This document shows, in pieces, positions 22,701-35,329 of a stretch of 64,000 bases of DNA. The position numbers and the translations under genes were made by a program. Source of the DNA: Oleiphilus messinensis. GTDB taxonomy: Bacteria > Pseudomonadota > Gammaproteobacteria > Pseudomonadales > Oleiphilaceae. Where the stretch lies: positions 717,501-781,500 of the forward strand of contig NZ_CP021425.1 in NCBI RefSeq assembly GCF_002162375.1, in the 5' to 3' direction. A model generated the notes under the pieces. The model did no database searches and was not told where the DNA came from. It saw only the letters and a list, made by a program, of their open reading frames with translations. Within the stretch, counting starts at the first letter, position 1; every line of letters begins with the position of its first letter.

Positions 22701-23970
22701 TGCAATGGCTATCGCGGATGAGCATGGTCGTGAGCGTGAGTGGTACAAGTTGCCTTACGGTGCTTTGCTGAGCGTCAAAAACGGCGAAAAAGTGGAAGCC
22801 GGGCAAATTGTAGCTAAGTGGGATCCACATACTCACCCGATTGTTACCGAAATGGAAGGTCGTGTACTATTTGTCGGGATGGAAGAGGGTATAACAATTA
22901 ATACCCAAACTGACGAGCTCACCGGGTTGTCGAGTATCGTTGTTCTTGATCCAAAAGATCGACCTGCGGCCGGTAAAGATCTGCGTCCATTGATTCAGTT
23001 GGTTGATGAAAATGGAAATGAGGTGAAGATCCCTAACACGGATGCTAATGCACAATACTTCCTCCCTGCTAACGCATTGCTGGGGCTTAAGAATGGCGAT
23101 CAGATTAACAAGGGTGACATTATTGCCAGGATTCCTCAGGAATCATCTAAAACCCGTGATATCACCGGTGGTTTGCCTCGGGTAGCTGATTTGTTTGAGG
23201 CGCGTAAGCCAAAAGAGCCTTCAATACTTGCTGAAGTGTCTGGTACGGTTAGCTTCGGTAAAGAAACCAAGGGCAAGAAGCGTCTTGTTGTTTCGCCAAC
23301 AGACGGTACTGATCCGGTAGAAACGTTAATACCGAAATGGCGTCAATTGAATGTGTTCGAAGGTGAGCAAGTAGAGCGCGGTGAGGTTGTTTCAGACGGC
23401 CCGTCTAACCCCCATGACATTTTACGTCTTTTAGGGGTTGGTGAGCTGGCGAAGTACATCATTAATGAAATTCAAGATGTTTATCGTCTGCAAGGGGTTG
23501 TCATAAATGATAAACACATCGAAGTTATAGTGCGGCAAATGTTGCGTAAAGTTGATGTGATGGATTCGGGGGATACTCCTCTGATCAAGGGAGATCAGGT
23601 TGAGTACTTCAAAATGCTTGAGGAAAACGATCTCGCGGATGAGAAAGGCATGATGCCGTCTCGCTGTGAGCGTGTCCTGTTAGGGATTACCAAAGCGTCA
23701 TTGGCGACTGAATCGTTTATCTCGGCGGCATCTTTCCAAGAAACTACTCGTGTACTCACAGAGGGTGCAGTTACAGGCAAGCAAGACTTCCTGAGAGGCT
23801 TGAAGGAAAACGTTGTCGTGGGTCGTTTGATTCCGGCAGGTACCGGCTTAGCCTATCACAGTGAGCGTAAACGTCGTCGTAATAAGTCTGCTGTGCCGGA
23901 AAGTGCAGGTGTTAGTGCCGCTGAAGTCGTTGAAGCGCTCAGTGCAGAATTGAACAAAGAGCAAGATTAA
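19759..23970 (+). CDS. rpoC: DNA-directed RNA polymerase subunit beta'
   Basis: The 1403-residue product has the N-terminal zinc finger [20 protein letters not shown] (about residue 70), the active-site magnesium motif [15 protein letters not shown] and the second zinc site [15 protein letters not shown]. The trigger-loop region [11 protein letters not shown] follows. It is the largest subunit and ends with a Glu-rich tail. Confidence 0.99.
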   Translation: MKDLLNLLKSQNNKQEFDAIRIGLASPEMIRSWSFGEVKKPETINYRTFKPERDGLFCAKIFGPIKDYECLCGKYKRLKHRGVICEKCGVEVALANVRRERMGHIELASPVAHIWFLKSLPSRIGLLLDMTLRDIERVLYFESFIVIDPGMTTLTRGQLLSDEQYYEALEEFGDEFDAKMGAEAVQALLADIDLDEEIARLREEIPATNSETKIKKLSKRLKLCEAFAGSGNKPEWMIFEVLPVLPPDLRPLVPLDGGRFATSDLNDLYRRVINRNNRLKRLLELSAPDIIVRNEKRMLQESVDALLDNGRRGRAITGSNKRPLKSLADMIKGKQGRFRQNLLGKRVDYSGRSVIVVGPSLRLHQCGLPKKMALELFKPFIFSKLEHRGLATTIKAAKKMVERETAEVWDILAEVIREHPVMLNRAPTLHRLGIQAFEPVLIEGKAINLHPLVCAAYNADFDGDQMAVHVPLTLEAQLEARALMMSTNNVLSPANGEPIIVPSQDVVLGLYYMTREKINARGEGMVFSDVAEVHRAFGAKKVHLQAKVKVRIKQWEALESGEFESRYELVDTTVGRSLLFDILPKGLPFELVNQAMTKKAISRLINRSYRQCGLKDTVIFADQLMYLGFSQATMSGSSIGVNDFVIPDSKKPIIDAAENEVKEIESQFATGLLTQGEKYNKVIDIWSRANDKVAKAMMETLGKEMVVNRDGDEVAQDSFNSVYMMADSGARGSAAQIRQLAGMRGLMAKPDGSIIETPITANFREGLNVLQYFISTHGARKGLADTALKTANSGYLTRRLVDVAQDLVVTDFDCGTEEGLLTTPLIEGGDVVVPLGDRVLGRVTAKDVFAPGNDVDAVFPAGTFLDEAAVAGLESAGVDEVWVRSTITCNTRYGVCSKCYGRDLARGHLVNVGEAVGVIAAQSIGEPGTQLTMRTFHIGGAASRASAVDNIQVKHGGTVRLHNMKFIERNDGQLVVVSRSSAMAIADEHGREREWYKLPYGALLSVKNGEKVEAGQIVAKWDPHTHPIVTEMEGRVLFVGMEEGITINTQTDELTGLSSIVVLDPKDRPAAGKDLRPLIQLVDENGNEVKIPNTDANAQYFLPANALLGLKNGDQINKGDIIARIPQESSKTRDITGGLPRVADLFEARKPKEPSILAEVSGTVSFGKETKGKKRLVVSPTDGTDPVETLIPKWRQLNVFEGEQVERGEVVSDGPSNPHDILRLLGVGELAKYIINEIQDVYRLQGVVINDKHIEVIVRQMLRKVDVMDSGDTPLIKGDQVEYFKMLEENDLADEKGMMPSRCERVLLGITKASLATESFISAASFQETTRVLTEGAVTGKQDFLRGLKENVVVGRLIPAGTGLAYHSERKRRRNKSAVPESAGVSAAEVVEALSAELNKEQD

Positions 23971-24096
23971 CACCGCTGCTCGAAAATTATTCGACTGTGG
24001 TCTTGACTAAGGCGTGGCGGGTCATTAGACTTGCCTGCCTTAAATTGTATAGCCCGTATTCGGGTGTATTTTGTTGGAAAATGGGAGTTTGCTTAC

Positions 24097-24471
24097 ATGG
24101 CAACAATCAATCAGTTGGTACGTAAGCCTCGTAAACGTGTTGTAGCTAAAAGTGACGTTCCGGCGTTGCAAAGCTGTCCACAGCGTCGTGGGGTTTGTAC
24201 TCGTGTTTACACCACGACCCCTAAGAAACCTAACTCAGCACTTCGTAAAGTGTGCCGTGTCAGGTTGACGAATGGTTTCGAGGTTACTTCGTACATCGGT
24301 GGTGAAGGTCACAACCTTCAAGAGCACAGTGTGGTTCTGATCCGTGGCGGTCGTGTTAAGGATTTGCCGGGTGTTCGTTATCATACCGTTCGTGGAAGTC
24401 TGGATACTTCAGGTGTTGCGAACAGAAAACAAGCTCGTTCTAAGTATGGAGCGAAGCGTCCTAAGGCATAA
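24097..24471 (+). CDS. rpsL: 30S ribosomal protein S12
   Basis: S12 is part of the decoding centre. The 124-residue product has [13 protein letters not shown] and [12 protein letters not shown]; the lysines whose changes give streptomycin resistance are the sensitive forms, and the Asp in KDLPG is the RimO target. ATG 24097 is used: the in-frame codon at 24031 would add 22 residues absent from the family. The upstream gap contains TTGACT (24003) but no matching -10 at good spacing. Confidence 0.98.
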   Translation: MATINQLVRKPRKRVVAKSDVPALQSCPQRRGVCTRVYTTTPKKPNSALRKVCRVRLTNGFEVTSYIGGEGHNLQEHSVVLIRGGRVKDLPGVRYHTVRGSLDTSGVANRKQARSKYGAKRPKA

Positions 24472-24608
24472 TTTATTGCCAGGACTGACGGTGTTATATC
24501 GTCGAAGTTGAAGAATAGTCGGTTAGCGTTTGTTTGATGCTGGGTGTGCTCAAGTATACCTAGAAAGCAAGTGTACTCTAAAAAGATAGTTATCTGATAA
24601 GAGTAAGG

Positions 24609-24625
24609 CCGAACAAATTGTTCGG
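24609..24625 (+). promoter_or_regulatory. Palindrome in the rpsL-rpsG spacer (possible S7 control element)
   Basis: CCGAACAA-A-TTGTTCGG is a perfect interrupted palindrome that as RNA would give a 7-bp stem with a 3-base loop. It lies 34 bases before rpsG. In E. coli the rpsL-rpsG spacer carries the S7 autoregulatory site, so a related role is possible but not shown. Confidence 0.45.
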
Positions 24626-24650
24626 ATCTAACCTGAAGACCTTTTATTGA

Positions 24651-25130
<480 letters not shown>

Positions 25131-25147
25131 TCATCGAGGAATAGAAA

Positions 25148-27250
25148 GTGGCACGCAAAACCCCCATAACGCGTTACCGTAATATCGGTATTTGCGCGCA
25201 TGTGGACGCTGGTAAAACAACGACCACAGAGCGTGTGTTGTTCTACACTGGGTTGTCTCACAAGATCGGTGAGGTGCATGACGGTGCTGCTACGATGGAT
25301 TGGATGGAGCAGGAGCAGGAGCGTGGTATAACCATCACTTCTGCTGCTACCACTTGTTTTTGGCGAGGGATGCAGGCTCAGTTTGACGAGCATCGCGTCA
25401 ATATCATTGATACGCCCGGGCACGTTGACTTTACCATTGAGGTCGAGCGATCGCTTCGGGTGCTTGATGGTGCTGTGGTGGTGTTATGTGGCTCCTCCGG
25501 GGTTCAGCCTCAGACAGAAACGGTGTGGCGGCAAGCCAATAAGTACGAAGTGCCGCGAATGGTGTTCGTTAACAAGATGGATCGTGCTGGCGCAAGCTTC
25601 GAAATGGTTGTGTCGCAGTTGCGAGAGCGTCTGGGGGCGAACGCTGTACCGTTGCAGATGACTATTGGTGCTGAAGATAATTTCAAAGGCGTCGTCGATC
25701 TCATAAAAATGAAATCGATTTTGTGGAATGAAGAGGATATGGGCATGACCTTTGAGTATGCCGATATCCCTGCGGAATTGCAGTCGAAGTGCGAAGAGAT
25801 GCGTGAGCAGCTGGTTGAGGCTGCAGCCGAGGCTTCCGATGAGTTAATGGAAAAATACCTTGAAGAAGGTGAGTTAACTGAAGAAGAAGTTAAAGCTGGA
25901 ATTCGTGCTCGGACTTTGGCAAATGAGATTATTCCAGTGCTTGGTGGATCCGCTTTTAAAAACAAAGGGGTTCAAGCTGTTCTGGATGCAGTAATCGAGT
26001 ATTTGCCATCACCGACAGAGGTTCGTGCGATTGAGGGTGTGCTGGATGATCGTGATGGGACGCTCGCTGCACGGCCGGCAGACGACGATGCCCCGTTTTC
26101 GGCATTGGCGTTCAAGATAGCGACGGATCCTTTTGTTGGAACGTTGACGTTTTTCCGTGTTTATTCCGGCGTTTTGAATAGTGGTGATACCGTCTTCAAT
26201 TCCGTTAAAGGAAAGAAAGAACGTATTGGTCGGATGGTGCAAATGCATTCGAACAATCGGGAAGAGATCAAGGAAGTTCGTGCCGGTGATATCGCTGCCG
26301 GGATTGGTTTAAAGGATGTCACCACTGGTGATACCTTGTGTGATCCCGATAGTGTAATTACATTGGAGCGGATGGAGTTCCCGGAGCCGGTAATTTCTGT
26401 TGCAGTAGAGCCGAAATCAAAAGCAGATCAAGATAAGATGGGTGTTGCCTTGGGCAAATTGGCTCAAGAAGACCCTTCTTTCAGAGTTAAAACAGATGAA
26501 GAAACCGGTCAAACAATTATTTCAGGTATGGGCGAACTGCACCTGGATATTATAGTTGATCGGATGCGTCGTGAATTTAAGGTAGAGGCTAATATCGGTA
26601 AGCCTCAGGTTGCTTATCGTGAGGCTATTCGTAATAGCTGCGAAATTGAAGGGAAGTTTGTTCGTCAGTCTGGTGGGCGGGGTCAGTATGGCCACGTGTG
26701 GATTAAGTTTGAGCCACGACCAGAGGGCGAGGAAGGTCTTGAGTTTGTTAACGAAATTGTGGGTGGAGTGGTACCAAAAGAGTATATTCCGGCGGTATCC
26801 AAAGGTATAGAGGAGCAGATGCAAAACGGTATTTTGGCCGGGTATCCGCTGCTTTCTTTGAGGGCATCTCTATATGACGGCTCTTACCATGACGTTGACT
26901 CAAGTGAAATGGCGTTCAAAATTGCAGGTAGCATGGCCACTAAAAAGCTCGCGGAGCTCGGTGGTGCTGTGTTGCTTGAGCCTGTCATGAAGGTTGAGGT
27001 TGTAACGCCAGAAGAAAATATGGGTGATGTAGTTGGCGATCTTAATAGACGTCGTGGACTCATACAGGGTATGGATGAAAGTGTGTCGGGCAAGGTTGTA
27101 AATGCGGAAGTTCCATTGGCAGAAATGTTTGGTTATGCCACGGATCTTCGTTCTGCAACGCAGGGGCGTGCAACCTATACGATGGAGTTTTTGAAATACG
27201 CTGAAGCCCCTTCGAATATAGCTGAAGCAGTTATAAACAAGGTTAAGTAA
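25148..27250 (+). CDS. fusA: Elongation factor G
   Basis: EF-G drives translocation by GTP hydrolysis. The 700-residue product has G1 [10 protein letters not shown]3 DTPGHVDF, G4 NKMD and the domain IV tip [15 protein letters not shown]. The start is GTG with AGGAATAG upstream. It belongs to the str operon between rpsG and tuf. Confidence 0.98.
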   Translation: MARKTPITRYRNIGICAHVDAGKTTTTERVLFYTGLSHKIGEVHDGAATMDWMEQEQERGITITSAATTCFWRGMQAQFDEHRVNIIDTPGHVDFTIEVERSLRVLDGAVVVLCGSSGVQPQTETVWRQANKYEVPRMVFVNKMDRAGASFEMVVSQLRERLGANAVPLQMTIGAEDNFKGVVDLIKMKSILWNEEDMGMTFEYADIPAELQSKCEEMREQLVEAAAEASDELMEKYLEEGELTEEEVKAGIRARTLANEIIPVLGGSAFKNKGVQAVLDAVIEYLPSPTEVRAIEGVLDDRDGTLAARPADDDAPFSALAFKIATDPFVGTLTFFRVYSGVLNSGDTVFNSVKGKKERIGRMVQMHSNNREEIKEVRAGDIAAGIGLKDVTTGDTLCDPDSVITLERMEFPEPVISVAVEPKSKADQDKMGVALGKLAQEDPSFRVKTDEETGQTIISGMGELHLDIIVDRMRREFKVEANIGKPQVAYREAIRNSCEIEGKFVRQSGGRGQYGHVWIKFEPRPEGEEGLEFVNEIVGGVVPKEYIPAVSKGIEEQMQNGILAGYPLLSLRASLYDGSYHDVDSSEMAFKIAGSMATKKLAELGGAVLLEPVMKVEVVTPEENMGDVVGDLNRRRGLIQGMDESVSGKVVNAEVPLAEMFGYATDLRSATQGRATYTMEFLKYAEAPSNIAEAVINKVK

Positions 27251-27282
27251 ATAGTTAATTTAGTTTTAAAAGAGGTGTCATC

Positions 27283-28476
27283 GTGGCAAAAGAAAAATTT
27301 GAACGCACCAAACCGCATGTAAACGTTGGAACTATCGGTCACGTAGACCATGGTAAAACAACTTTGACTGCAGCTTTGACTCGTGTTTGTGCGGAAGTTT
27401 GGGGTGGTGAAGCGATAGCATTTGACGGTATCGATAACGCGCCTGAAGAAAGAGAGCGTGGTATTACCATCGCAACTTCTCACGTAGAGTATGATTCTCC
27501 TACTCGTCACTACGCGCACGTAGACTGCCCTGGACACGCGGATTATGTTAAAAACATGATCACTGGTGCGGCTCAGATGGATGGTGCTATCCTGGTATGT
27601 TCCGCGGCTGACGGCCCTATGCCTCAGACTCGTGAGCACATCCTGCTGTCTCGACAGGTTGGTGTACCGTACATCGTTGTGTTCCTGAACAAAGCTGACA
27701 TGGTAGACGATGAAGAGTTGTTGGAGTTGGTAGAAATGGAAGTTCGTGAGCTGTTGGATCAGTACGAATTTCCTGGAGACGACACTCCAATCATCATCGG
27801 TTCTGCATTGATGGCGTTGGAAGGTAAAGATGATAACGGCATGGGTACTTCTGCTGTTAAGAAGCTGGTTGAGACTCTTGATGAGTACATTCCAGAGCCA
27901 GAGCGTGCAGTTGATCAAGCGTTCCTGATGCCAATCGAAGATGTTTTCTCTATCTCTGGTCGTGGTACTGTTGTTACCGGTCGTGTAGAGCGTGGTATCA
28001 TTCGAGTTGGTGAAGAGATCGAAATTGTTGGTATCAAAGATACTACCAAAACGACCTGTACTGGTGTTGAGATGTTCCGTAAGCTGCTTGACGAAGGTCG
28101 TGCAGGTGAGAACGTTGGTGTTTTGTTGCGTGGTACTAAGCGTGATGAAGTTGAGCGTGGCCAGGTTCTGGCTAAGCCAGGAACCATCAATCCTCACACT
28201 AAATTCGAAAGTGAAGTTTATGTGTTGAGCAAAGATGAAGGTGGTCGTCATACTCCATTCTTCAAAGGCTATCGTCCACAGTTCTACTTCCGTACTACTG
28301 ATGTGACTGGTTCTTGTGAACTGCCAGAAGGTGTGGAAATGGTAATGCCAGGGGACAACGTTCGAATGGTTGTTACTCTGATTGCGCCTATCGCAATGGA
28401 AGATGGTCTGCGCTTCGCGATTCGTGAAGGTGGCCGTACCGTTGGTGCTGGTGTTGTTAGTAAAATCATCGAATAA
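27283..28476 (+). CDS. tuf: Elongation factor Tu
   Basis: EF-Tu delivers aminoacyl-tRNA to the ribosome. The 397-residue product has G1 [10 protein letters not shown]3 DCPGHADY, G4 NKAD and domain III ending [11 protein letters not shown]. The start is GTG, with AGAGGTG upstream. This is the only tuf in the window; the second ancestral site, after tRNA-Thr(GGT), is empty. Confidence 0.98.
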   Translation: MAKEKFERTKPHVNVGTIGHVDHGKTTLTAALTRVCAEVWGGEAIAFDGIDNAPEERERGITIATSHVEYDSPTRHYAHVDCPGHADYVKNMITGAAQMDGAILVCSAADGPMPQTREHILLSRQVGVPYIVVFLNKADMVDDEELLELVEMEVRELLDQYEFPGDDTPIIIGSALMALEGKDDNGMGTSAVKKLVETLDEYIPEPERAVDQAFLMPIEDVFSISGRGTVVTGRVERGIIRVGEEIEIVGIKDTTKTTCTGVEMFRKLLDEGRAGENVGVLLRGTKRDEVERGQVLAKPGTINPHTKFESEVYVLSKDEGGRHTPFFKGYRPQFYFRTTDVTGSCELPEGVEMVMPGDNVRMVVTLIAPIAMEDGLRFAIREGGRTVGAGVVSKIIE

Positions 28477-28493
28477 TTCATATTCTGTGGTTT

Positions 28494-28528
28494 AAAAAGG
28501 GCTGCCCTTGTGGGTGGCCCTTTTTTTT
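28494..28528 (+). terminator. str operon terminator after tuf
   Basis: AAAAAGGGCTGCCC-TTGT-GGGTGGCCC is followed by eight T residues; the stem has about ten pairs, with two G-T wobbles. It starts 18 bases after the tuf stop. Confidence 0.92.
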
Positions 28529-28540
28529 AATGGGTTAAAC

Positions 28541-28569
28541 TTGACAGAGGTGGTTGATCCGCATACAAT
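28541..28569 (+). promoter_or_regulatory. S10 operon sigma-70 promoter
   Basis: TTGACA (28541-28546) and TACAAT (28564-28569) are spaced by exactly 17 bases, a near-perfect sigma-70 promoter. It lies between the tuf terminator and rpsJ, with GCGGC after the -10 element. The expected leader is only about 50 bases. Confidence 0.9.
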
Positions 28570-28586
28570 GCGGCTCCTTTTTGTGA

Positions 28587-28937
<351 letters not shown>

Positions 28938-29023
28938 AACATCGTCGGCCATGTTGTTGCATGGCAAGTGTAACTTTAGGTAGGCCATAGAGGGTTAAAG
29001 CCCCGTACACTATGAGGTGAAAA

Positions 29024-29662
29024 ATGGCAATTGGTTTAATCGGCCGTAAAGCCGGTATGACTCGTATTTTTACTGACGAAGGTCAGTCTATACCTGTAAC
29101 CGTAATTGAGGTTTTGGCGAATCGGGTTTCTCAAGTCAAGACTGAAGAAAGTGACGGTTATCGGGCTATTCAAATCGCCGTTGGTGATAAGAAAGTTTCC
29201 CGCCTGAATAAATCTGAAGCTGGGCATTTCGCGAAAGCGGGTGTTGAAGCTGCAAGCATGTTGAAGGAATTTCGCCTGGAATCTGGTCAAGGTGATGATT
29301 TGGCACTTGGTGCCGAGTTGAAAGCAGACCAGTTCGAAGCGGGACAGATCGTTGATGTGATCGGCCAATCCAAGGGTAAGGGTTTTGCCGGTGCTGTTAA
29401 ACGCTGGAACTTCCGTACTCAAGATGCAACCCATGGTAACTCCTTGTCTCACAGAGCGCCTGGTTCTATCGGGCAGTGTCAAACTCCTGGACGCGTGTTC
29501 AAAGGCAAAAAAATGGCCGGTCACATGGGTGCAGAGCGTGTAACTGTTCAGAATCTGGAAGTTGTGCGAGTAGATGCAGAAAAGAATCTGCTGCTGGTTA
29601 AAGGCGCTGTACCTGGCGCAACCGGTGGAAGTGTGATTGTAAAACCTGCGGTTAAAGCCTAA
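29024..29662 (+). CDS. rplC: 50S ribosomal protein L3
   Basis: L3 starts 50S assembly and reaches the peptidyl transferase centre. The 212-residue product contains [20 protein letters not shown], where the Gln after GSIG is the PrmB methylation site. A GAGGTGAA binding site precedes ATG. Confidence 0.98.
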   Translation: MAIGLIGRKAGMTRIFTDEGQSIPVTVIEVLANRVSQVKTEESDGYRAIQIAVGDKKVSRLNKSEAGHFAKAGVEAASMLKEFRLESGQGDDLALGAELKADQFEAGQIVDVIGQSKGKGFAGAVKRWNFRTQDATHGNSLSHRAPGSIGQCQTPGRVFKGKKMAGHMGAERVTVQNLEVVRVDAEKNLLLVKGAVPGATGGSVIVKPAVKA

Positions 29663-29672
29663 GGGGGGTGCT

Positions 29673-30284
29673 ATGGAACTTAATATAGCTGGAGCAGGTG
29701 CAGGTACTGTGTCTGTATCAGAAGCAGCTTTTGCTCGCGAATTTAATGAAGCTTTGGTTCATCAGGTTGTTACAGCTTACTTAGCTGGCGGCCGCCAGGG
29801 TACGCGTGCACAAAAAACTCGATCAGAAGTAAGCGGTGGTGGTAAAAAGCCATGGCGTCAAAAGGGTACTGGTCGTGCTAGAGCGGGAACTATTCGTAGT
29901 CCTATCTGGCGTACAGGTGGTGTTACTTTTGCTGCGAAGCCGCAAGACTTCAGTCAGAAGGTAAACCGTAAAATGTATCGTGCGGCAGTTCAGTCTATTC
30001 TTTCTGAGCTTGTTCGACAGGATCGACTTGTTGTGGTTGAGTCGCTGGCCGTTGCTACGCCAAAAACAAAAGAGTTCACTCAGCAGCTTTCCGGTTTGGG
30101 TGTTGCTCAAGATGTTTTGGTTGTTTCTGACGAAGTTGAGCAAAATTTATATTTGGCATCTCGAAATCTGCCTAAAGTAGATGTTCGTGATGCTGCCGGT
30201 ATCGATCCGGTGAGCTTGATAGCGCACGAAAAAGTTCTCGTCACTGTGCCAGCATTGAAAAAGATTGAGGAGATGTTGGGATGA
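29673..30284 (+). CDS. rplD: 50S ribosomal protein L4
   Basis: L4 lines the exit tunnel with the loop [20 protein letters not shown] and in E. coli also represses the S10 operon. The product is 203 residues; its last codons overlap rplW by ATGA, implying coupled translation. Confidence 0.98.
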   Translation: MELNIAGAGAGTVSVSEAAFAREFNEALVHQVVTAYLAGGRQGTRAQKTRSEVSGGGKKPWRQKGTGRARAGTIRSPIWRTGGVTFAAKPQDFSQKVNRKMYRAAVQSILSELVRQDRLVVVESLAVATPKTKEFTQQLSGLGVAQDVLVVSDEVEQNLYLASRNLPKVDVRDAAGIDPVSLIAHEKVLVTVPALKKIEEMLG

Positions 30285-30574
30285 GTCAAGAGCGAATCTA
30301 TAAAGTATTGTTAGGACGTCACCTGTCAGAAAAAGCGGCAATTGCTCAGGAAAACGGTCAAGTTGTTTTTCGTGTGGCGCCTGATGCAACTAAGCCTGAA
30401 ATCAAGGCAGCTGTAGAACAGCTTTACAATGTAAAAGTTGATTCTGTGAGTGTTTTGAATCAGAAAGGCAAAACCAAACGCACTGTTCGTGGTCTGGGTA
30501 AGCGAAAGTCTGTACGTAAAGCGTACGTTAGCTTGTCAGAAGGTCATGAAATCGAGTTGCTGGACGTAGAATAA
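30281..30574 (+). CDS. rplW: 50S ribosomal protein L23
   Basis: L23 sits at the tunnel exit and docks trigger factor and SRP. The 97-residue product shows the family start [15 protein letters not shown] and the basic extension [19 protein letters not shown]. The start codon overlaps the rplD stop by 4 bases. Confidence 0.98.
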   Translation: MSQERIYKVLLGRHLSEKAAIAQENGQVVFRVAPDATKPEIKAAVEQLYNVKVDSVSVLNQKGKTKRTVRGLGKRKSVRKAYVSLSEGHEIELLDVE

Positions 30575-30588
30575 TAGGGGATTGATCA

Positions 30589-31416
30589 ATGCCTATAGTT
30601 AAAGCGAAACCTACCTCAGCAGGGCGTAGACACGTTATTAAGGTTGTCAATCCTGATCTTCATAAGGGACGTCCGCACAACGCGCTGGTAGAAAAAAAGT
30701 CAAAATCTGGTGGTCGTAACAATAACGGTCGTATCACTACTCGTCACGTTGGTGGTGGTCACAAGCAAAAATACCGTGTTATTGACTTCAAACGAAACAA
30801 AGATGGTATTCCAGCAATCGTAGAGCGCCTGGAGTATGATCCAAATAGATCTGCAAACATTGCACTTTTGAAATATGCAGATGGTGAGCGTCGTTACATT
30901 ATTGCCCCTAAGGGTGTTCAAGCTAACGATGAAGTTCGGTCCGGTGATGATGCGCCAATCAAAGTAGGTAGTACTTTGCCTTTGCGTAACATCCCTGTGG
31001 GTAGTGTTATCCACTGTATCGAATTAAAGCCTGGTAAAGGTGCACAGTTGGCGAGAAGTGCTGGTACTTCTGCTCAGCTGGTTGCAAGGGAAGGAGCTTA
31101 CGCAACACTTCGTCTTCGTTCGGGTGAGATGCGTAAGGTACTGGCTGAATGTAAAGCTACTTTGGGTGAAGTGTCCAATAGCGAACACAGCTTGCGACAA
31201 CTCGGTAAAGCGGGTGCATCACGTTGGCGCGGCGTAAGGCCAACAGTGCGTGGTGTTGTTATGAACCCAGTTGACCACCCACATGGTGGTGGTGAAGGGC
31301 GAACCTCTGGCGGACGTCATCCTGTTACACCTTGGGGTGTTCCGACCAAAGGACATAAGACTCGCAAAAACAAACGTACTGATAAGATGATTATACGTCG
31401 TCGATCGGCTAAATAA
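30589..31416 (+). CDS. rplB: 50S ribosomal protein L2
   Basis: L2 is required for subunit association and peptidyl transfer. The 275-residue product has the basic segment [20 protein letters not shown] and the C-terminal [19 protein letters not shown], whose histidine is functionally important. Confidence 0.98.
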   Translation: MPIVKAKPTSAGRRHVIKVVNPDLHKGRPHNALVEKKSKSGGRNNNGRITTRHVGGGHKQKYRVIDFKRNKDGIPAIVERLEYDPNRSANIALLKYADGERRYIIAPKGVQANDEVRSGDDAPIKVGSTLPLRNIPVGSVIHCIELKPGKGAQLARSAGTSAQLVAREGAYATLRLRSGEMRKVLAECKATLGEVSNSEHSLRQLGKAGASRWRGVRPTVRGVVMNPVDHPHGGGEGRTSGGRHPVTPWGVPTKGHKTRKNKRTDKMIIRRRSAK

Positions 31417-31428
31417 GAGGATTAGGTT

Positions 31429-31704
31429 GTGCCACGTTCTTTAAAGAAAGGTCCATTCATTGACCTGCATTTATTGAAAAAGGTCGAAACCGCTTTGGAA
31501 AAAGGCGATAAGAAGCCGATAAAGACATGGTCTCGTAGATCGACTGTGTTTCCAGAGATGGTTGGGCTCACCATTGCAGTTCACAACGGTAAACAACATG
31601 TTCCTGTGTTCGTGACTGAAGATATGGTAGGTCACAAACTGGGTGAATTTGCGGCTACTCGTACCTATCGAGGTCACGCTGCAGACAAGAAAGCGAAACG
31701 GTAA
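31429..31704 (+). CDS. rpsS: 30S ribosomal protein S19
   Basis: S19 works with S13 in the 30S head near the A site. The 91-residue product begins [18 protein letters not shown] and contains [17 protein letters not shown]. The start is GTG, 12 bases after the rplB stop. Confidence 0.98.
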   Translation: MPRSLKKGPFIDLHLLKKVETALEKGDKKPIKTWSRRSTVFPEMVGLTIAVHNGKQHVPVFVTEDMVGHKLGEFAATRTYRGHAADKKAKR

Positions 31705-31720
31705 CTGAGGAGATTTTAAG

Positions 31721-32053
31721 ATGGAAGTATCCGCTAAGTTGAGTGGTGCTCGGCTGTCTGCTCAGAAAGCGCGTCTTGTAGCAGACCAGGTTCGAGGCAA
31801 GGCAGTGGAAGAGGCTCTAAACATTTTGGCATTCAGCCCTCGCAAGGGCGCGGCCATTATGAAGAAGGTTCTGGAGTCTGCTATTGCAAACGCTGAGCAT
31901 AATGAAGGTTTGGACGTTGATGAGTTGAAAGTTTCAACCGTTTTCGTTGATGAAGGTCCTACGATGAAACGCATCATGCCACGAGCAAAGGGCAGAGCGG
32001 ACCGAATTCTCAAACGTACATGCCATATTACGGTTAAAGTAGCCGAAAAATAG
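31721..32053 (+). CDS. rplV: 50S ribosomal protein L22
   Basis: L22 extends a hairpin into the exit tunnel; this loop carries macrolide-resistance sites and reads [20 protein letters not shown] here, without deletion. The length, 110 residues, is standard. Confidence 0.98.
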   Translation: MEVSAKLSGARLSAQKARLVADQVRGKAVEEALNILAFSPRKGAAIMKKVLESAIANAEHNEGLDVDELKVSTVFVDEGPTMKRIMPRAKGRADRILKRTCHITVKVAEK

Positions 32054-32064
32054 GAGATGCTCAG

Positions 32065-32748
32065 ATGGGTCAGAAAGTTCATCCTGTAGGTATCAGACTG
32101 GGCGTCATCAAAGACCATAACTCGGTTTGGTATGCAGAGAAAGAAAACTATTCTCGTAACCTTTTAAATGATATTGAGGTTCGTGAATTTTTAACTAAGG
32201 AGCTTGAAAAAGCTTCAGTTAGCAAAATTATTATCGAAAGACCTGCGCAAAATGCGCGAATTACCATTCATACCGCTCGTCCGGGTATCGTAATTGGTAA
32301 AAAAGGTGAAGATGTCGATAAGCTGAGAAAGAAAATCAGTGACATGATGGGCGTTCCTGTTCATATCAATATTGAAGAGGTTCGTAAACCAGACTTGGAT
32401 GCCAAACTGGTTGCTGCAAGCGTTGCAAGCCAACTGGAGCGTCGTGTGATGTTCCGTCGTGCAATGAAACGTGCAGTACAGAACGCGATCCGTCAGGGCG
32501 CAAAAGGTATCAAGATCCAGGTAGGTGGTCGTTTGGGTGGTGCGGAGATCGCACGAACTGAATGGTACCGCGAAGGTCGTGTACCGCTTCATACTTTGCG
32601 TGCAGATATTGATTACTCTACGCACGAAGCATTAACGACTTACGGGATTATTGGTGTAAAAGTTTGGATCTTTAAGGGTGAAATTCTTGGCGGCATGGAT
32701 CAAGTTCGTGCTGAAAAGAGTGCATCCAAGAAGAAAAGTTCTAAGTAA
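32065..32748 (+). CDS. rpsC: 30S ribosomal protein S3
   Basis: S3 is at the mRNA entry tunnel. The 227-residue product has the KH domain motif GVIG-type variant [17 protein letters not shown] and the C-terminal domain [15 protein letters not shown]. Confidence 0.98.
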   Translation: MGQKVHPVGIRLGVIKDHNSVWYAEKENYSRNLLNDIEVREFLTKELEKASVSKIIIERPAQNARITIHTARPGIVIGKKGEDVDKLRKKISDMMGVPVHINIEEVRKPDLDAKLVAASVASQLERRVMFRRAMKRAVQNAIRQGAKGIKIQVGGRLGGAEIARTEWYREGRVPLHTLRADIDYSTHEALTTYGIIGVKVWIFKGEILGGMDQVRAEKSASKKKSSK

Positions 32749-32759
32749 GGGGCACTATC

Positions 32760-33173
32760 ATGTTGCAGCCTAAACGTACAAAATTCAGAAAAGTACAAAA
32801 AGGCCGAAACCGTGGTTTAGCATTGCGCGGTAGCAAAGTTAGCTTTGGTGAATTCGGTCTTAAAGCGACTGAGCGAGGACGTATTACTTCACGTCAAATT
32901 GAGGCAGCTCGTCGTACGATGACTCGTCGAATCAAACGGGGTGGTAAAATCTGGATCCGTATTTTCCCAGACAAGCCAATTACGCAAAAGCCTCTGGAAG
33001 TTCGACAAGGTAAAGGTAAAGGTTCAGTTGAGTACTGGGTAGCCCAGATTCAACCAGGCCGAGTGCTCTACGAGATGGAAGGTGTTTCTGAAGAAGTAGC
33101 AAGAGAAGCCTTCGCATTGGCAGCAGCGAAATTGCCTGTCTCTACAACGTTTGTAACGAGGACGGTGATGTAA
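32760..33173 (+). CDS. rplP: 50S ribosomal protein L16
   Basis: L16 helps position the A-site tRNA. The 137-residue product has KTKFRK-type basic N terminus and [20 protein letters not shown]. Its stop codon shares a base with the rpmC start. Confidence 0.98.
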   Translation: MLQPKRTKFRKVQKGRNRGLALRGSKVSFGEFGLKATERGRITSRQIEAARRTMTRRIKRGGKIWIRIFPDKPITQKPLEVRQGKGKGSVEYWVAQIQPGRVLYEMEGVSEEVAREAFALAAAKLPVSTTFVTRTVM

Positions 33174-33364
33174 TGAAAGCGACAGAACTACGGGAAAAAT
33201 CAGTAGAAGAGCTCAACAAAGTGTTGTTGGATCTGTTGAAAGACCAGTTCAATTTTCGTATGAAAAAGTCTTCTGGTCAGCTCAACCAATCTCACGTGTT
33301 GGGTCAGGTCAAGCGTGACATCGCTCGAGTAAAAACTGTATTGACGGAAAAAGTAGGTAAATAA
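33173..33364 (+). CDS. rpmC: 50S ribosomal protein L29
   Basis: The 63-residue two-helix protein lies next to the tunnel exit. It begins [20 protein letters not shown], matching the family. The TAATG overlap with rplP indicates coupling. Confidence 0.97.
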   Translation: MKATELREKSVEELNKVLLDLLKDQFNFRMKKSSGQLNQSHVLGQVKRDIARVKTVLTEKVGK

Positions 33365-33366
33365 CG

Positions 33367-33633
33367 ATGACTGAAGCTGCTAATAATGCTCGTATTCTGA
33401 GCGGCAAGGTCGTGAGCAACAAAATGGACAAGTCCATTACTGTGCTCATCGAGCGACGCGTTAAACACCCTATCTACGGGAAATACGTAAAACGCTCTAC
33501 GCGACTGCATGCTCATGATGAGAACAATGAGTGCAATATCGGTGATATGGTGACCATACGTGAGTCACGCCCGATTTCTAAAACTAAAACGTGGATGCTG
33601 GTCAACATTGACGAGCGTGCATCTAAAGTGTAA
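33367..33633 (+). CDS. rpsQ: 30S ribosomal protein S17
   Basis: S17 binds 16S helix 11 early in assembly. The 88-residue OB-fold protein contains [20 protein letters not shown] and [10 protein letters not shown]. It is the last S10-operon gene; a 56-base gap follows before rplN. Confidence 0.98.
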   Translation: MTEAANNARILSGKVVSNKMDKSITVLIERRVKHPIYGKYVKRSTRLHAHDENNECNIGDMVTIRESRPISKTKTWMLVNIDERASKV

Positions 33634-33689
33634 CCACCCAGAGATGGGTCTGTCGTAAAGACTACGTGGATAGTAATTGGAGATAAGCC

Positions 33690-34058
33690 ATGATTCAGAC
33701 TCAAACCATGCTTGACGTCGCGGATAACAGCGGTGCTCGCCGAGTCATGTGCATCAAAGTCCTGGGTGGATCACATCGACGCTACGCGAATATTGGCGAT
33801 ATTATTAAAGTAACCGTTAAGGAAGCAATTCCTCGCGGTAAGGTTAAGAAAGGTCAAGTTCTGAACGCAGTAGTGGTCCGTACCCGTAAAGGTGTACGAC
33901 GCGCAGATGGGTCGCTCATCCGATTTGATGGTAACGCCGCAGTTCTTTTGAACACGCAGCAAGCGCCAATTGGTACCCGAATTTTCGGACCAGTTACGCG
34001 TGAACTTCGAAGCGATAAGTTTATGAAAATCATCTCATTGGCACCAGAAGTGCTGTAA
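33690..34058 (+). CDS. rplN: 50S ribosomal protein L14
   Basis: L14 forms intersubunit bridge B8 and is the RsfS docking site. The 122-residue product begins [20 protein letters not shown]. It opens the spc operon, but I could not identify a distinct promoter in the short gap before it. Confidence 0.98.
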   Translation: MIQTQTMLDVADNSGARRVMCIKVLGGSHRRYANIGDIIKVTVKEAIPRGKVKKGQVLNAVVVRTRKGVRRADGSLIRFDGNAAVLLNTQQAPIGTRIFGPVTRELRSDKFMKIISLAPEVL

Positions 34059-34074
34059 GGAAGTGAGGCCCGTA

Positions 34075-34392
34075 ATGAAAAAGTTAAAGCGTGATGATGA
34101 AGTGATCATCATTGCAGGTAAAGACAAGGGTAAGCGTGGTAAGATTACCCGTGTTTTATCTGATGGTCGCCTTGTTGTATCCGGTATCAACATGATCAAG
34201 CGTCATACCAAGCCTAACCCAATGCTTGGTACACCTGGTGGAATCGTTGAAAAAGAAGCGCCGATTCAGCACTCTAATGTTGCGATTTTCAACGCAGCAA
34301 AAGGCAAGGCAGATCGGGTTGGTTTCAAAGTACTGGAAGATGGCACGAAAGTTCGTGTTTTCAAATCCGACAACGAAGCTATCGACAGCTGA
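34075..34392 (+). CDS. rplX: 50S ribosomal protein L24
   Basis: L24 is an assembly initiator with a KOW motif ([18 protein letters not shown]). ATG 34075 gives 105 residues starting [10 protein letters not shown]; an in-frame GTG at 34063 would add four residues overlapping the natural binding site GGAAGTGAGG and is not used. Confidence 0.97.
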   Translation: MKKLKRDDEVIIIAGKDKGKRGKITRVLSDGRLVVSGINMIKRHTKPNPMLGTPGGIVEKEAPIQHSNVAIFNAAKGKADRVGFKVLEDGTKVRVFKSDNEAIDS

Positions 34393-34410
34393 TTTATATA
34401 GGTGAAGACG

Positions 34411-34950
34411 ATGGCAAGAATGAAAGAGTTTTACAAATCTGATGTTATTCCAGCTCTTCAGAAAGAGTTTGGATACAAAAACATTATGCAAGTGCCCAAG
34501 ATTGAGAAAATTACGCTCAACATGGGTGTTGGTGAGGCATTAGGCGATAAAAAGCAACTGGAATTCGCTGTTGCGGATTTGGAAAAGCTGGCCGGTCAAA
34601 AGGCAGTTATTACCAAAGCGCGCAAGTCAGTAGCCGGATTCAAGGTTCGTGAAGGTTTTCCAATCGGTTGTAAGGTTACCCTTCGTGGTGACCGTATGTG
34701 GGAATTCTTCGAGCGTTTGGTTGATATCGCTATCCCTCGTGTACGAGATTTTCGTGGATTGAATCCAAAGTCCTTTGACGGCCGTGGTAATTACAGCATG
34801 GGTGTTAAGGAACAGATCATTTTCCCTGAGATCGAGTACGATAAAGTGGATAAATTGCGTGGTCTGGACATTACCCTGACAACATCTGCAAGTACAGATG
34901 ATGAAGGTCGTGCCCTGTTGCGTGCATTCAATTTCCCGTTCAAGAAATAA
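34411..34950 (+). CDS. rplE: 50S ribosomal protein L5
   Basis: L5 binds 5S rRNA and the P-site tRNA. ATG 34411 gives 179 residues, the exact E. coli length, starting [20 protein letters not shown]; a GTG at 34402 in frame is less likely. The [13 protein letters not shown] block near the C terminus is typical. Confidence 0.97.
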   Translation: MARMKEFYKSDVIPALQKEFGYKNIMQVPKIEKITLNMGVGEALGDKKQLEFAVADLEKLAGQKAVITKARKSVAGFKVREGFPIGCKVTLRGDRMWEFFERLVDIAIPRVRDFRGLNPKSFDGRGNYSMGVKEQIIFPEIEYDKVDKLRGLDITLTTSASTDDEGRALLRAFNFPFKK

Positions 34951-34962
34951 GGTTGCGATATC

Positions 34963-35268
34963 ATGGCCAAGCAAAGCATGAGACAGCGTGAACTGAAGCG
35001 CGAAAAAACTGTAGCAAAGTATGCTGAAAAGCGTGCAGCTCTGAAAGAAGCGGTAAAAAATCCTGCTCTTTCCGAGGATGAGCGTTGGGAAGCCCAGCAA
35101 CAGCTGCAAAAACTGCCACGTAATGCCAATCCTGTGCGATTGCGCAAGCGTTGTCAGGTAACTGGTCGTCCGCACGGCGTATTCAGAAAGTTCAAGCTTT
35201 CACGAATCAAGTTACGTGAATACGGAATGATTGGAGATGTGCCAGGCCTTAAGAAAGCATCCTGGTAA
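34963..35268 (+). CDS. rpsN: 30S ribosomal protein S14 (zinc-free type)
   Basis: The 101-residue form without the two CxxC pairs is the zinc-independent S14. The C-terminal signature [20 protein letters not shown] is present. It assists late 30S head assembly. Confidence 0.97.
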   Translation: MAKQSMRQRELKREKTVAKYAEKRAALKEAVKNPALSEDERWEAQQQLQKLPRNANPVRLRKRCQVTGRPHGVFRKFKLSRIKLREYGMIGDVPGLKKASW

Positions 35269-35329
35269 GCGTTGTTGGTAAGCGGTCAAGCGCGCTGCAC
35301 AACTAAAATGATTTAGGAGTCTCACTCAG

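Noticed and set aside
22135..22836. A 233-codon minus-strand frame inside rpoC
   Set aside because: Antisense shadow of a conserved gene; composition is not protein-like.
24003..24030. TTGACT ... TTAGAC as a promoter for rpsL
   Set aside because: The -10 element is poor and spacing is 16 bases; I left it as a hint in the rpsL entry.
27175..28251. A 358-codon minus-strand frame opposite tuf
   Set aside because: It is a mirror of the strong codon bias of tuf on the other strand, with no family resemblance and no promoter or binding site.
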